A stretch of 64,000 nucleotides of DNA, from positions 372,001 to 436,000 of the forward strand of contig LSRY02000016.1 in assembly GCA_001643675.2 (NCBI GenBank), written 5' to 3'. Origin of the DNA: Monocercomonoides exilis (lineage: Eukaryota; Preaxostyla; Oxymonadida; Polymastigidae). The position numbers and the translations under genes were made by a program. This document shows, piece by piece, positions 13,001-25,264 of this stretch. The notes beneath the pieces are model-generated. The model was not told the origin of the DNA, ran no database searches, and saw nothing but the letters and a program-made list of their open reading frames with translations. The first letter of the stretch is position 1, and each line of letters opens with the position of its first letter.

Positions 13001-16000
13001 ACTCTTCACCACAATCATCGACCCTGATTTCTCGTTGCATCCTGTCATCCCCACATTCTGCAGCTCCACCCTCGACCCATCTGATCCTTCAATCAGCCCA
13101 TCCCCAGACACCCTCGACACATTCCTCAGTTCTGCATCCTCCAGCACAATTGATGCCTCGCTTCCAGCTGCAATGCACATCCCATCCCTGTCGAAGTGCA
13201 CAGACTCCAGCCTCAACGACGGCCAAACCACACTCCCGCATGTCACTTTCACCAGCGAAAATCTCACAACAACCCCCGGAGCTTTCAGATCAATCGCACA
13301 CTCCAAAACACTCAAGCTCCCTCCCCTCACCTCAATCAATGCTCCTCCTCCTGATAGAATCGCCGGAATCCACATCTTCACTCTCTTCAGCACCGTGCTC
13401 TTCCACACACAAAACACCCCTTCTCCTTCTCCTTCTCCTTCTCCTTCTCTCCTTGCTGCATTGTCCACCACTGACAGCACAGTCAGCCCTTCGTCTCCAG
13501 TCACCTCATAGCTCCCCGATGTCATCTCCACCTGCTCGCTCACTTCCACCAACTCGTGCACCTCCACTTTGTGCTTCTCACCCCCTTGCCGCTCAAGCGA
13601 ATACTTCAGTGTTCGGCATGTGAAATACTCAAACCCACAGTTTTCGTGATCAGCCCCTCCTCTGCTCGCATGCACAGTCTCCCCAACCTCCTCAAAATAC
13701 ACTTTCACAGGGATCACCAGCGACCTCCACTCTCTGTCTCCTATCCCCGCATAATCCTCCCATCCCCATCCTCCTCCCCGAAGAAACCCAAACTTCTTCA
13801 CACAGCTCACCTTCAGATCTGCAGAGCAGATAAACATCATCTTCCCGCTTTTCGCTTCATTCCCCACAAGTTCCATATTCTCCATCCGAACATCATCTTC
13901 CGCATTTCTCATCTCCACATACAGCCCTCCGCCCCTTCCTTTTCCGCTGCTCCCGCTACCACTTCCTTCTTCAGCCTTGCAACCCTCAATTTTCGTGCTC
14001 ACGCTGCTTCCCCCCAAAACTGCCACACTCCCTTCCACAACTCCCACATACACTCCACCCCCATTCCCACTGCTGCACCTGCACCCCTTCACTGTGGTGT
14101 TACACACAATCACAGTCTCTCCTTCCCTCAGTGTTTTGCTCATCACTGCTCCATTTCCCCTGCTTCGCACAATGTTCCTTATGCTTCCCCCAGCAATTCT
14201 CAGCTCTCCCGGATATCTCGATTCAAGCAGCGCACAGTCTTCCATCTGTATCCCCTCTATCTCGCTGTCTTCAATCTCGCACACCCCGTTTTCAACAACA
14301 AACATCGGTCTTCTGCAAAACACTCCTGCTGCTTCACTCCTCACACTGCACCTCACCAACCGTGCCCTCCCTCCTGCTTCCCTCACACTCATCAGCGACC
14401 CCTCTCCAGATGCCTCTCCATCCATCACAAACACAATCGAGTCCGCTTCAATTGTTCCGCACGTGATCCAGACAAGCGCATCCCCTGCTGCTGCCCATCG
14501 TATTATCGGCCTTTCTCCGCTCCCCTTCACCTCAATCACAATCACCCTATCTTCCACCCCAATCCCTCGCTCTGCAAAAGTGCTTCTGCTCAGCGATATC
14601 TTTTGCTTCAGCTCTGGATTCCACTTCGTCACTCCATACCCTATTGTCTTGCACTCATCTTCCATTGTCCCACAGTGTATCTGGTCTTCCTTCGTCGGAT
14701 TCACATTTATCTCCCCTCGAATGGTGTTCGGTATCCAGCTTGGCCTGCTCTCATTTATTGGGCATGTCCATTCATTCGGTGTGAAGCAGTGCCACACCCT
14801 TGGTTCCGCACTCGTGGAGCTGCATGTGGCAAAATCATTCGCTGCATACAGCGTCTCATGATCTGTTCGGAATGCCACATCATGTCCGTTGCCCAATGTG
14901 CATGAGTTATTCTCAAATAACAAAAATCTCAGTTTCACAGGTTTCACAGTATTTTTATTTCCTTTAAAAATCATAGCCCCTCCGTAATAATGAGCTGAAT
15001 TGTTTGCTAATGAACAATTTGTAATTGCTTGATTCAATGATATTGCGTTCCAAACAACAAGGCATCCTCCATATCTCGGATTGGCGCAATTATTAAGAAA
15101 CGTGCAAGATCCAATGAATAATGCATCGCTAACAGCTGACGAGAACAATCCAGAATAATGTCCTCCAGTATTTTCTGCAAATATTGAAGAAGTGACATAT
15201 ACAGTACCTGCTGCCTTTGTTGTTATATAAACACCTGCACAATAACTTCCACCAGTTTCTTCAACAGAGCAGTTAATGACAGAACTATTCATCATGTTTA
15301 TGAAACCCGTTCCAGTTGCATACACTGCACCTCCATATGAATCTGGCAAAGTGGATTCCAACGAACAATTTCTGAATGTTGTTCGCAAAATTGAAAGTGT
15401 GGCATTCCCCGTGATGCACACCGCTCCTCCGTAACTCCCAATTGTGTGCACTGTGAAAATCGAGTCTTCAAGAATCACATCTCCTGTTGAGTTCTCTTGC
15501 CTCGTCGAGTTCACATTTTGCTCGCACCTCTCAAACGATGTGTTCATCACAAAACAGCATTCTTGCGTGTGATACCCATCATAAAGCATCCCACTGTCTC
15601 CATTTTCCACCCTCTCAAATATTGAAGAAGCAACTCCAATCCTTTCAGCATTGTTCTTCCTGACTCCGTTATCTGCTCCATCACTTTTGCCATCCACTCT
15701 GTCTCCACTGATTCTTCCTGATATGTTCCTGAACAGGCAGTTCTCCACGAAAATCTCTTTCAGACTCCCTCTTGCCAAAGCCATCCCTCCCTCTGCCCTC
15801 AAACACTCAAATCTGCTTTCCTTCAGCTTCACCTCGTTGCCTCTTCCAAATCCCTCCACAACACCGCCTCTCCAATTTCTTTTCTCTTCTCTCATTTTCA
15901 CTGTCATCTCCAGCACAACCCTGCTGTCTTCGCACCAAAACAATCTTTCATCTCCGCCTCCAATCGCAATCTCGCACCAAACAACCTCCAGCAATGATCC

Positions 16001-16327
16001 ATTCAACCTCCCGATCCATTCAAATCCTTCTCTGCTCCCCAGCTCTCCAGATCTTATCACTAACGAGCTGTTGCAACAGTCAAACCTCGTGGAGATTCTG
16101 CTCCGCATCACATCTCTCATCTCGTGATTTTCATGTGCATTCTCGCTCTTTCTTTCTTCCCGCTTTCCATCTCCAATCAAATTTGTGAACAAGCTTGTTT
16201 GCGTCATCAGCCTCTCTTCTTCTTCTTCTTCTTCCTGAAAATCTTTCATTTGCACTCTCTTTCCACTCGTTTCTTCACAAACACCACAAAGCATGGCCAG
16301 CACCCCCAACTCCAGAAATAATATCAT
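4071..16327 (-). pseudogene. Giant beta-helix surface receptor with kinase-like tail, frameshifted copy (about 4080 aa)
   Basis: Read from 16327 (ATG, signal peptide MILFLELGVLAMLCGVC) down to about 4071, the coding strand keeps one product in pieces: 16327-12764, 12810-8881, about 8890-5292, 5424-4288 and 4442-4071. The pieces carry the same order of motifs as the intact gene at 38502-47618. There are about seven extracellular modules with a CG...PC motif followed by an aromatic/Gly stretch, and many GKGGG-aromatic beta-helix turns. Then come one membrane helix (VVIIMAVVLFVILIIAVV, about 5370-5425) and a cytoplasmic tail with MSPEEQWKRAERE, WKAPELM and FSVGMMLWECL. Aligned by eye with the intact copy, one base is lost in an A5 run (about 5334-5338) and one gained in an A6 run (4444-4449); these two compensate. 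Two more breaks lie near 8891-8895 and 12732-12810. The C-terminal end may hold a further shift. The gene is strikingly GC-rich on this strand (purine-rich) compared with the rest of the window. Most likely a pseudogene; assembly indels are the alternative. Confidence 0.8.
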
Positions 16328-16732
16328 TTCTCAATCAATCGCACTCCTTCACAACAGTTCAAATTTCGAATCACAAAAATAAACGACGGATCCAAGATCA
16401 CAGACCCCTATTTTATCGGATTTGAAATAAAAAATTATATAATAAAAATATTTCAAATTTCTTTTCCACAAACTCTCTTTCCTGTGTCTTCTTTCTTCAA
16501 CAAGTATCAATTTCTTTTCTTTTTTTTCTTTTTAGATTTCATGGTTCATTTTGTTATTTTTCCCTCTTGTTTTTTCATTCAAGTTAATAGCAGGATTGCT
16601 CACTTTTCAGTCCTTGTTCAAAAAAACAAAAAACAAAAACAAAAAAAACAAAAATCAAGATTATATAAGAATAGTTGAAAATAAAAAATCATCAAACGTT
16701 TTTTTTTTTTTTTTTTGATGCTGGAGCATTCA
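16328..16732. other. Upstream region of the broken receptor gene; A/T homopolymers
   Basis: Probable promoter side of the minus-strand receptor copy. It holds A-rich and T-rich runs, including a T-run at about 16700-16716. No motif was identified. Confidence 0.4.
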
Positions 16733-17765
16733 TAGGGGAATATTCAATCTTTTTCTCAGAATCTCCTTCGCTTTGTCTTTTGCTTCCATTTCTCCAAGAA
16801 GATCCAAGTTAAATGCTTTCTTCATCACGAAAAAAGTGCTGAAACACTGAAACGAGCTTTCTGCACAGCCTGCAAAAATAAATACATTCGTTTTGTATTT
16901 TTTTCGTAATTTCAAAAGAAAATGAACCAAAAAGAAAACAGAGTGATAAAAAAAATAGTCGCCAAAAATACAACAATTCTGAATTTTCTTTTCCAAAATT
17001 GAAGCAGCTATCCAATAAATATCTTTACAAAAACATCCTCCACAACAATGGATTTTGACAGAACAATTTGCACAAAACCAGGAAAAAAAAGCAGCAAAGC
17101 ACTCAAGGCATCAAATACCATCTCATTTTCATAAAAACAAAACAATAAATCCATGAATTTGTTCGCACAGCCATGAACACACTTTTCATTTCATCCTTCT
17201 TGCCACATCTTCGGAGCACTCATCCCGCCACGGACCTCATACAATTTCCCTGTTTCTGATTCTGTTTCTGCGTTATTGCCTCCTCCATCGACTCGAATCC
17301 TTCTTTGTCTTTGTTCAGCTTGCCTCCCTTCCCTTGTTTCTGTGCTGGCTGTAGACTGATGCTTCTGCTTCCTTTTGGCCATAATCTTTCTTTTCCCTCA
17401 TCCATCGGAGCCTGGTTGATGCTCTGCATCGCTCGCCTGCAAGCCATTAAAGATAATGGATCTCGAATAATACTGGCTGTTTTGCATGCAGTATATCTTC
17501 ATTTGCTCACAGCAAAAACAATTTGTTCCCCGCTGGTGATAGAAACAGTAGTGGCGCTGCATCCTTCAGCAATAAGCAGTCAGCAAAGTCATCCTTATTG
17601 CGCATTTATCGCTTCAAAAAAATGTGCATTGAAGCATTTTTGCTTGCTATGCTTTTTTGCTTTCTTCCACTCCACTTTTGCTTGATTTGCGCATGCTTTC
17701 TTCTTTCTTTTTGCCCAATGGCATTGAAATCAAAAAATAAGATGCTCAATGCTCCTGAACACAAT
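16733..17765 (-). pseudogene. Possible decayed helical-repeat gene or unresolved multi-exon gene
   Basis: On the minus strand several protein-like pieces occur in changing frames: DDFADCLLLKDAAPLLFLSP (about 17540-17600), ASIIRDPLSLMACRRAMQSI (about 17415-17475), KFMDLLFCFYENEMVFDALS (about 17105-17165), and a tail KAFNLDLLGEMEAKDKAKEI ending in a stop at 16733. They are Leu-rich and helical, like armadillo/HEAT-type proteins. In-frame stops separate them, and I could not join them with convincing GT...AG introns. It could be a relic or a gene with introns I failed to place. No family is recognised. Confidence 0.3.
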
Positions 17766-18331
17766 TAATCCAGATTTATGGTGGAAAGCAACACATTTCA
17801 CACTCTTGATAGCATCGCCTAAAATGGAGTTTACCTTTTCACAAAGTGTTGTCGTGCGCTAGCTGCATCAAAGCGTCTGCTCTGTGAATATTGTATTTTG
17901 AGCTCATTGCTGCAATGAAATTTTGCAGCTGATATATTTATATCTGAAGCAATATAACAATTCAGAGCAGTTACGCCCCTTCTTAGGATAAATTGATTCT
18001 AATTCTTCTCGGCTCTTCAAAGCTTTCTCAAAAAGTCGATATGTTTCGTTTTTAATATTGGGTATCATCAAAATATTTTAATAAAAAAGGAAATGGATGA
18101 GAATCCTTTTTCAAGTTGATTTTTGAATATATTTTGCTGCAATTTTTTTTTCCCAAAATTGAATGATTTGATTGTTCTTTCCATTATTTTAGATAAAAAT
18201 TATGAAAGAATAAATTTTCATGAATATAACTATAATTCTAATTTGTTTAAAAGAAGATGATGAAATAAATTAAAGATATTACCACGTTTTAAAAATCAAA
18301 ATGAAGAAAGTTTTTATTCACATTTTGTACA
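17766..18331. other. Intergenic; one strong small hairpin
   Basis: AT-rich DNA downstream of the coiled-coil gene. GCTGCAA/TTGCAGC around 17908-17930 can form a hairpin, followed by a TATA-rich stretch. No coding region is recognised. Confidence 0.4.
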
Positions 18332-21300
18332 TTAAGATGAAATGTTGTGATAAAATCTAGGTGAAATTGTCCTCTGTGGAGGGTTTAAAGTGTTATAATT
18401 TGTATTGTTTGAAGTGAAATCTTCAAAACTTTCTGTGTCCAAAGTCTGATGTTGTCTGTCAGGAGTGTGGAGATCATTGATGATTTCATCTTTGCAATGC
18501 AAAACTGCTTCTAATTTTTGAGGAGAATTGCTGGGCTCCTCAGATTCAGTATCTGTAATAGGCGATTCTTCGAATGATCTTGCTGATTCAAGATGAGATG
18601 AATGCGCATGCTTCGAAGATAACTTGAGTCGAGGAACTTCTGGCGGTTGCTTATTTGATGAGGATGTATCTTCTTTTGTATTGTCAGAATATTCGTCTCT
18701 GGAATGACTCAGTGATTGCGATTGAAATTGCGTGGAAGCAGATACGCGATCAGACCTTTCTTCAGAAGGAATTGGCTGAAGAGAGGATTTGGAAAAATCT
18801 GGAGTTGAAGAATGAGACGATGAGATAGATTGAACTGCATGCGGAGGCACAAAGAAAGCTGAGAGCTGAGGAGAAATGAGTTGATTCCGTAGGTTTGATG
18901 AAGAAAAAAATTGTGGCTGCTTAAAAGTTTGGCTTGGAATAAACGAACTGCGAAGTGAGGCAGAAGTTGTGCTATTTGGCATTACCGAAGAAGCAGTGCG
19001 AAGTGAATGAAATGGAGCTGACGTGAGATTGGATGATAAAAGCGAGTCTTTTGTGTTCATAGGAGCTTTTGATGATATAAGCGAACTTCGTTCATTTCGA
19101 GCCATCAAACCAATTCCGTTCATGGCCTTTGTAATCCGCTCCGTATCGTCAACAAGTTGCGAAAAGAGAGAGTGAAATGATGTACTCAACTGAGACGAGG
19201 CTAACTTTGGAGCAAAACTGTCATTATCTGGAAATGCACGAGTTAAAGACGCTGACGAATGAGCAAAATGAGATGTGGAAGAACGCTCCGGTGTTTGAAA
19301 GCGAGAAAAAGAATATCTGTGCGGTGGAGAAAGAGAAGAAGAAGAAATCTGCCTCCGAGGCGTTATGAAAACTGAACTCGAAAGAAGTGATCTGGAATTC
19401 TTTTGTCGCGTATCGTCTCGATGAGAAACGAAGCTATTGCGTTTATTTGATATGCCAGAACGTCTTGATGCTCTTTCTTTTGCTTTTATTCTCGTTTTCT
19501 TCTTTTTTCCCACTGCTCTGTCTGTAAGCAAAAGATCACTCGCAGAATCTTCACTATCGTTTTGTGTGCTGCTATCCGAGCTACTAACTTGTTCTTTTTC
19601 ATCTTCAGATATTCTGCTCATCTTCAATTCTACATTCTCTTTTTGTAGCTGCTCCATTGCCTCTCTCATCAAAGCTATTTTTTTCGTTTCTGTTGTTTGC
19701 TTTTCTTTTGTTGATTTTCGTTGCTGTTCTAATAATTGCGATTTCTGGAGCGATAATGAGATGGACTTTTCTTCGGCCTCACGCTCTTTTTGAATTGCCA
19801 GCTTCATTTTTCTCTTTGCAGCTTCAAGTTCAGAGCGAAGCTTGTCCTGTTCAGCCAGCAGCTGTTCTTTCATGTCAGCAGCTTCTTTCATTCTTTCGTT
19901 GAGTTCTTTTTTCTTTTCATCAAGAGCATCTTTCTCTTTGTTTAGCATTTCCTCTTTCTCCTTCACTTCTCGAGACTTCGCAGCAACAGCTCCACTCAGT
20001 GCTGATAGAGAAGCAAAGTGCTTGTTGAGTTCATTTTCTTTCAATGCAAGTTCAGCAGCAGCCTTTTCTTGGTACTTGCTTTGCTCTTCTGCCTGATCAA
20101 GAAGTGACTGATGGTGCGACAATATTCTGGTTTGAGTTGGATCTGACATCAGAAACAAAATGATAATTAAAACATAAATTTCATTGGAATATATTTTAGC
20201 ATATATTTAGGAAATAATAAAAAGAAAATTTAGAAATATTTAATAAAAATCACCAAACCAGAGGCAATCGCATCTGAATGCAGTTGAATCAAAGCCAAAT
20301 ATCGTTCTTTTTCCAACTGAGCTTTTTTCTTTTCTTCTGCTGCTTCTTCTGCCATTCGCTGGATTTTTTCGCGATTCTTTGCCAAATCACTTCTTTCGCT
20401 TTCAAGCTGCTGTGACATCAATTCCAATTGACGCTTTTGTTCAGATATTGCTTCTTTTATTTCTTTCTCTTTCTCAATTTCTTTTTCCTTTTTTGATTTC
20501 CTCTTCAAAATGCTTCCTTTCCTTTGGTGTGAAGAATCTGTTGAATCAACAGAATCACTGTCTTTTCCTGAATCTTCGTCAAAGGAATCATCGGAGCTTG
20601 AAGATGGAGAAGATAAAACACTTCTCCCTTTCCTCCTCTTTTCCGAAGGCATCTTTCTTTTTTTATGTGCTTTCTTCTTCTTTTCATCTTCTCTACTTCT
20701 TTCTTTGCTGCTCTCTCTTTCTTGCAGAAGTTTCTGAAGTTCTTTCACATCCATTGCAAGTTCCTCTCTTTGCTTCTGCTCCTTTCTAAGTTGTTTTACC
20801 AGTTTTGTTGTTAATTCATCATCTCCTGAATCTTCACTCGTATTATTTCTTTCTTGCATTGATTTTGAACCATTATTTTTGAGGCGTTCGTTTTCTTGCT
20901 TCATTCTGCTCACTTCCAAAGTTAGTGACTTTAACTGATCAGCAATCGTTAACGATTTATTTTGTGACTTTTCTCCTTCATCTCCAATCAATTCCTTTTG
21001 TTCAGACTCATCGACTTCTTTCAGTATTGCTATTTCTTCCTTCAGCCGCTTGTTTTCAGATTTCAATGCGGCGATCTGTTTTTGCAATGCGGCGCAGCGT
21101 GGACAATTAGAAGAAGCTGAGCCACGAGGCGAAACAGAAGGGCACGAAGATACACTGCTTAGCGCATGAGGCTTCAAAGAAGAAGACGAAGTTTGCTCTT
21201 TAGCTATTTTCTGCGATCCTTTTTTAGTAAGTCCGGAAATTGCAGATTGTTTAGGCTGAACGGGCTGTTGGGATGCTTGTTTCTTTGGCTGCTTATCAGG

Positions 21301-23650
21301 AACAGATACAGGCGAAACTGACTTACTTTGTGGACTTTTAGGAGGTGGAGTGCTAAATGAAGTGGAGTTGTTTGGTGATGAAATGGGAGTGTTTGAAATT
21401 TGAGAAGAATTTGCCATTGGCTCAGGAGTTGACGAAGCCTGTGAAGCATCAGAAGACAAGCCAGACAATGGTTGGGGTGCCTGAAATGGTGAAGTGGAAG
21501 CCGGCTGTTGTGGTTCTTCCGATTTGTTTGCTTCAGATTCAGAAGAATTAGCAATGAGATTCTGAGAATCACTTTGCAATTGAGAAGAGGGTGAAGTCAC
21601 GGGTGTTTGTTTTGGAGCGCTGGAAAATTTTCCTGAAATAGTACTTTCAACAGTTAAATTCTTTTGGTCTTCATTCGAAGATGAAGATGCCAAGTTTCTG
21701 TTTTCTTTATTTTCTGATGTTGCACTTGAAGTTGCGCGTTGGCTAGCCTTCGTTTTTTTCTCCAAGTCTTTTTGATAATCTGACGGTGTATTTTGCGAAG
21801 TTGTCTCGAAACGAGATCTCGCAGAAGTTGGTTGTGTACCAAAGGAAGGTTGTGTGGGAGATAAAGAAGACATAGCAGTTAAAGGTCGTTTTGAATTTGT
21901 TGAAGTTGACTGAGCTGCGATAGAAGAAAGAGGAGGTGTCGAAGGAGCAGAAACTGTAGAAACATCTGAGACTGAAGAAACAGATCTGCGCCGAGTGAAG
22001 ACAGACGAGTCTGGCGCCGTTGATGGAGACAGCAATAATGGAAACGGTGCTAGCTGTGATGCAGCTTGGGCATTAGAATGTTTTGTTGTGTTTGAAGAAG
22101 AAGATGATTGTGTGGGTGTTGGCGTTGATGCAGGAGTTGAAGAGCGAGGAACGCTCATTGGCCTTCCTCTGCGCTTGGGAGTTGCAGAAGGCTGCTGTTG
22201 AGATCGTGCTGATTGCTGAGCATTTGCTGTCAGTGAAGGCTGGGATGGCATCACAGGAGGAAAAGATTCAGAAGAAGCAGCCAGTGGAAGAGAAGGAATT
22301 GAAATGGTAATATCGTTCATTGAGGACGACGAGCGTGAAAGCGCTGGTGAGTTTCCATTTGCCTGTGGTTCTGAAATGGAACTACCAGCACCCCTGCTGT
22401 TACTATCTCTTCTTTCAGTTTGGCCTATGACATTTCTTGGGCTTCTTGTTGCGTCAGATGCAAATACTTCTTTTTTCTCTGTAAGCGGTTCATTCTTCGC
22501 AGACTTGTTGTTGTTCTTCTTCTTGACAGAAAATCCGAGCACTGCCATATTTGAAAGCTCGTCTTCCTCGGGCATGTCATCTGGGAAAAGAAGCGGTGAA
22601 TCATCAAAGCCAAAAGGATCTGATCCTTGTTGAATTGGTGATTGTGGAGGTGCGAAAGTCGAAGGAGCCATTGAAGAGAATGTTGGGGGAGCAGCAGAAG
22701 ACACGGGCGTTGAAGAAGCAGAAGGAATGACAGAAGTTGAAGTTTGATAAGCTGATGTGGGTGACTGAAATGATGGAAATGAAGGTTGTCCTCCTCCTGA
22801 TGAAGAAGCCGATGTTGGTTTCAATGAAGAAAAAGTTGATGAAGAAGGAGCATATGCATCAGAAAATGTTGTAGCGGATGGAGTTATTTTCTGATAATTA
22901 TTTGCGTCGTTGCTCTCTATTGATGTTGATTGCGGTGATTTCGCCATTGTTGAAGATGTTGAAGAATTGTGTGAGTTTAGTCGATTTGATGATGCATTTC
23001 CGTTTGAGAAAGAGCTTCTACGCGCTGAAAAGGAGGACGTCGAAGGAGAAAAGTGTCCTTTATAAGGTTCAAATGAAACATCATCATCTCCTGTTGGTCT
23101 CTTGAAACGAACAGCCTTTTGTTTTGATCCAGTTGAGATATCTTCATGACCTGATGCTTGCGAAAAAGGGGTTTGAGCAAGAGGAATGGTCTCTTGAATT
23201 GTTGGATAAGCGTTTGATAACGATGTTTTGTCCGATTGTGTTTGTATTTTTTGCGGATAAGCAGAAGAGTTGCTAAATTTATTACCACCAGATATTGATT
23301 CAGAAGTTGGAATTGGAGATGCAAAGCGTGTTGGTGAAATCGAACCTTGAGAAACTGGTGTTTGTGGTCGAGAAGAAAGTTGGATGTTTGGGGTTTCAGC
23401 TCGGGATGACAACTGAGAACGTTCAGTCGTGGATCCTGCCGCTGAAACTCCAAGCACAGCTTTTCAATAAAACAAATTAAAATTAATAGGCGAAATACAA
23501 AAAATCATTTGATATTTTTATTCTTGTCTGAAAAATAAATAATACCATACAAGAGCTCAATCCCTGCTTTCCTAGAGTAAAGAGCGAACCTCCTCCAGAT
23601 GAAGCTGTTTTCAGATGAGCCAATCTTGAAGAAGGCCGTTGAAAAGACAT
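18332..23650 (-). CDS. Large Ser-rich coiled-coil protein (1703 aa, three exons)
   Basis: Reconstructed as exons 23650-23551, 23459-20259 and 20142-18332 (introns of 91 and 116 nt; donors GTATGG and GTTTGG). The joined length is exactly 1704 codons, ending in TAA. The ATG at 23650 gives an N terminus beginning MSFQRPSSRLAHLK. Residues 1 to about 810 are low-complexity, rich in Ser/Pro/Gln/Thr. At about 815 a CPRC motif opens a coiled coil (ALQKQIAALKSENKRLKEE) that continues, with a Lys/Glu-rich part, across the second intron to about residue 1290. The remaining 400 residues are again Ser-rich. No catalytic domain is seen. A scaffold or cytoskeletal role is plausible but is inference only. 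The start lies 122 bp from the divergent RING gene, so both probably share a bidirectional promoter. Confidence 0.82.
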
Positions 23651-23772
23651 TTAAATAATTGCAACAAGTTAAGCACGTAAATAACTCCTACGAGTTGAGA
23701 AAAAGTTGAAAAATCAAAACTTGAAAAAATTATAATGGTTATTCTCAATAATTGAATTAGCTCGCTTTTGTC
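23651..23772. promoter_or_regulatory. Short shared promoter between two divergent genes
   Basis: 122 bp separate the start codons of the minus-strand coiled-coil gene (23650) and the plus-strand RING gene (23773). Any core promoter elements for both must lie here or within the genes. The segment is A/T-rich. I recognise no specific motif. Confidence 0.5.
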
Positions 23773-24690
23773 ATGGATGATTTAAAAGACGATAGAGAAT
23801 ATCAATACTTGGTTAAACTTATTTGAATTTGTATATTATTTTGCGAAAATTATTTGGTACTGTATTTTAAATGAAAATTATGATAATAGCAAGACTGTGC
23901 AATTTGTCTCACTCCTTTCACTGAACATTCGCATCAACCATTTGCATTGAAATGCGGACATATTTTTGGCCATTGTTGCATATCTAAATGGGTTTATAAT
24001 TTTTTTTTTTCATTAAATTAACATTGAAATGAATATTATTCTAAAAACCAAAGGCGGAAGAAAAAAAGCTATGTCCAAAATGCCGCCGAACATTCAAATT
24101 ATCAGAAGGAAGGTTAATATGCTTCCCGCTCACTGGTATAGTTCAAACAGTTAATGAAGTTGACGAAATAACTTTACAATCAATAAAAGAGGTTTGTATT
24201 TACTAAAAAATCTGAAATAAATGAATAATTCAATTTGTTGCAGAAAGAAAAATATGTTTCAAAGTTACATACTGAAATAATGAAAAAGAAAATTTTACTA
24301 ATGTCAAAGCAGCAGACTCTCATAAAATTAAAGCAAAAGTTATCTTCATTGGATTCAAAGAATAAATTGCAAGGCATAGCCATGCCTCATTCACCTCCAC
24401 AAGAAATTAAAAGTCCTTGGATTAAGCAAAAAGATCAAACAAAATTGGCAGCAACGATTCCATCATTTTCTTCCACCATGAAAGAAAAATTAATTCAATC
24501 TGCAAACTCTTCCTTTCAACCAGAGAAATTGTCTAATATCTGCCAAAATTGCAGTTCAAGTACAGACACATCTCATTTGCAAACTCATGCTCCTCGCTCT
24601 CCTTCTAATCAACAATCTCCATTGAATCGGTTGCTAAAAGCAAAATCAATCATCAGATCACGCATGGCAGCTGTTCCCAACACGACTTGA
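23773..24690 (+). CDS. RFWD3-like RING finger protein with coiled coil (241 aa, four exons)
   Basis: Exons 23773-23811, 23890-23991, 24054-24191 and 24244-24690; introns of 78, 62 and 52 nt, all joining in phase 0. The RING lies at residues 16-57: CAIC (C16, C19), LKCGHIFGHCCISKW (C35, H37, C42/C43) and CPKC (C54, C57). The CGH-aromatic-G spacing and the W after the second knuckle resemble the ubiquitin ligase RFWD3, including Gly where most RINGs have a Cys/His ligand (from memory of the family). A Lys-rich coiled coil (KYVSKLHTEIMKKKILLMS) follows, as in RFWD3. The C-terminal WD40 domain of RFWD3 is absent; instead there is a Ser/Pro/Gln-rich tail of about 100 residues ending in TGA. Likely an E3 ubiquitin ligase; substrate unknown. 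Confidence 0.8.
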
Positions 24691-25264
24691 ACGAAACCAG
24701 TCAATGCAGTTATAATATTGTTGAATGTTGCTCGATTGCATTCCGTTGTGGAAAAGTTCCGCTGATTGTTACGGTTATATGCGCATATTTTTCAAACAAT
24801 CAGATGCGACATGTTATTTGATCTATGTTCGCAGATTTTGACTTTCAGTTCTGATAGAAATATTTAAATTCATGTTCTGTTTTTTTACATGTTATTTTTC
24901 TTTTTCAATCAAATGTTCAAACAAAACTTGGTAAAAATCTCGATAAATTAAAAATGAATATTACAGTAAATGATAAACATAAGAAAAGGATAAGATATTT
25001 TCAGATAAGAAAACCCTTCATACAAGCACGGCTGTTATACCGTCCATAGTGTTGTTATATCAACTCAGAAACACAACAAAAGCAACGAAGCAACAAAGTT
25101 TTGAGAGTAAAGTACAGTTGTAAAAATTTTATGAAAAGTGTCTCAAGTCGATCACTCAAATAAAAGCCACAATCTCAAAACAATAATCATATACTCATTT
25201 CTATCAAACAACATATTTTTTTTTAAAAAAAAAATGAAGTGATCAGATTACTTTTTTTTTTCTT
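24691..25264. other. Convergent intergenic region
   Basis: Lies between the 3' ends of the RING gene and WASHC4. AT-rich, with runs of A and T near 25215-25262 that may belong to 3' untranslated ends. No gene or RNA is recognised. Confidence 0.5.

Noticed and set aside
5155-14905. Many long plus-strand open frames opposite the broken receptor gene (for example 11266-11871, 12062-13027, 9829-11199)
   Set aside because: They are Ser/Pro/His/Leu-rich antisense shadows of the purine-rich coding strand and lack any domain.
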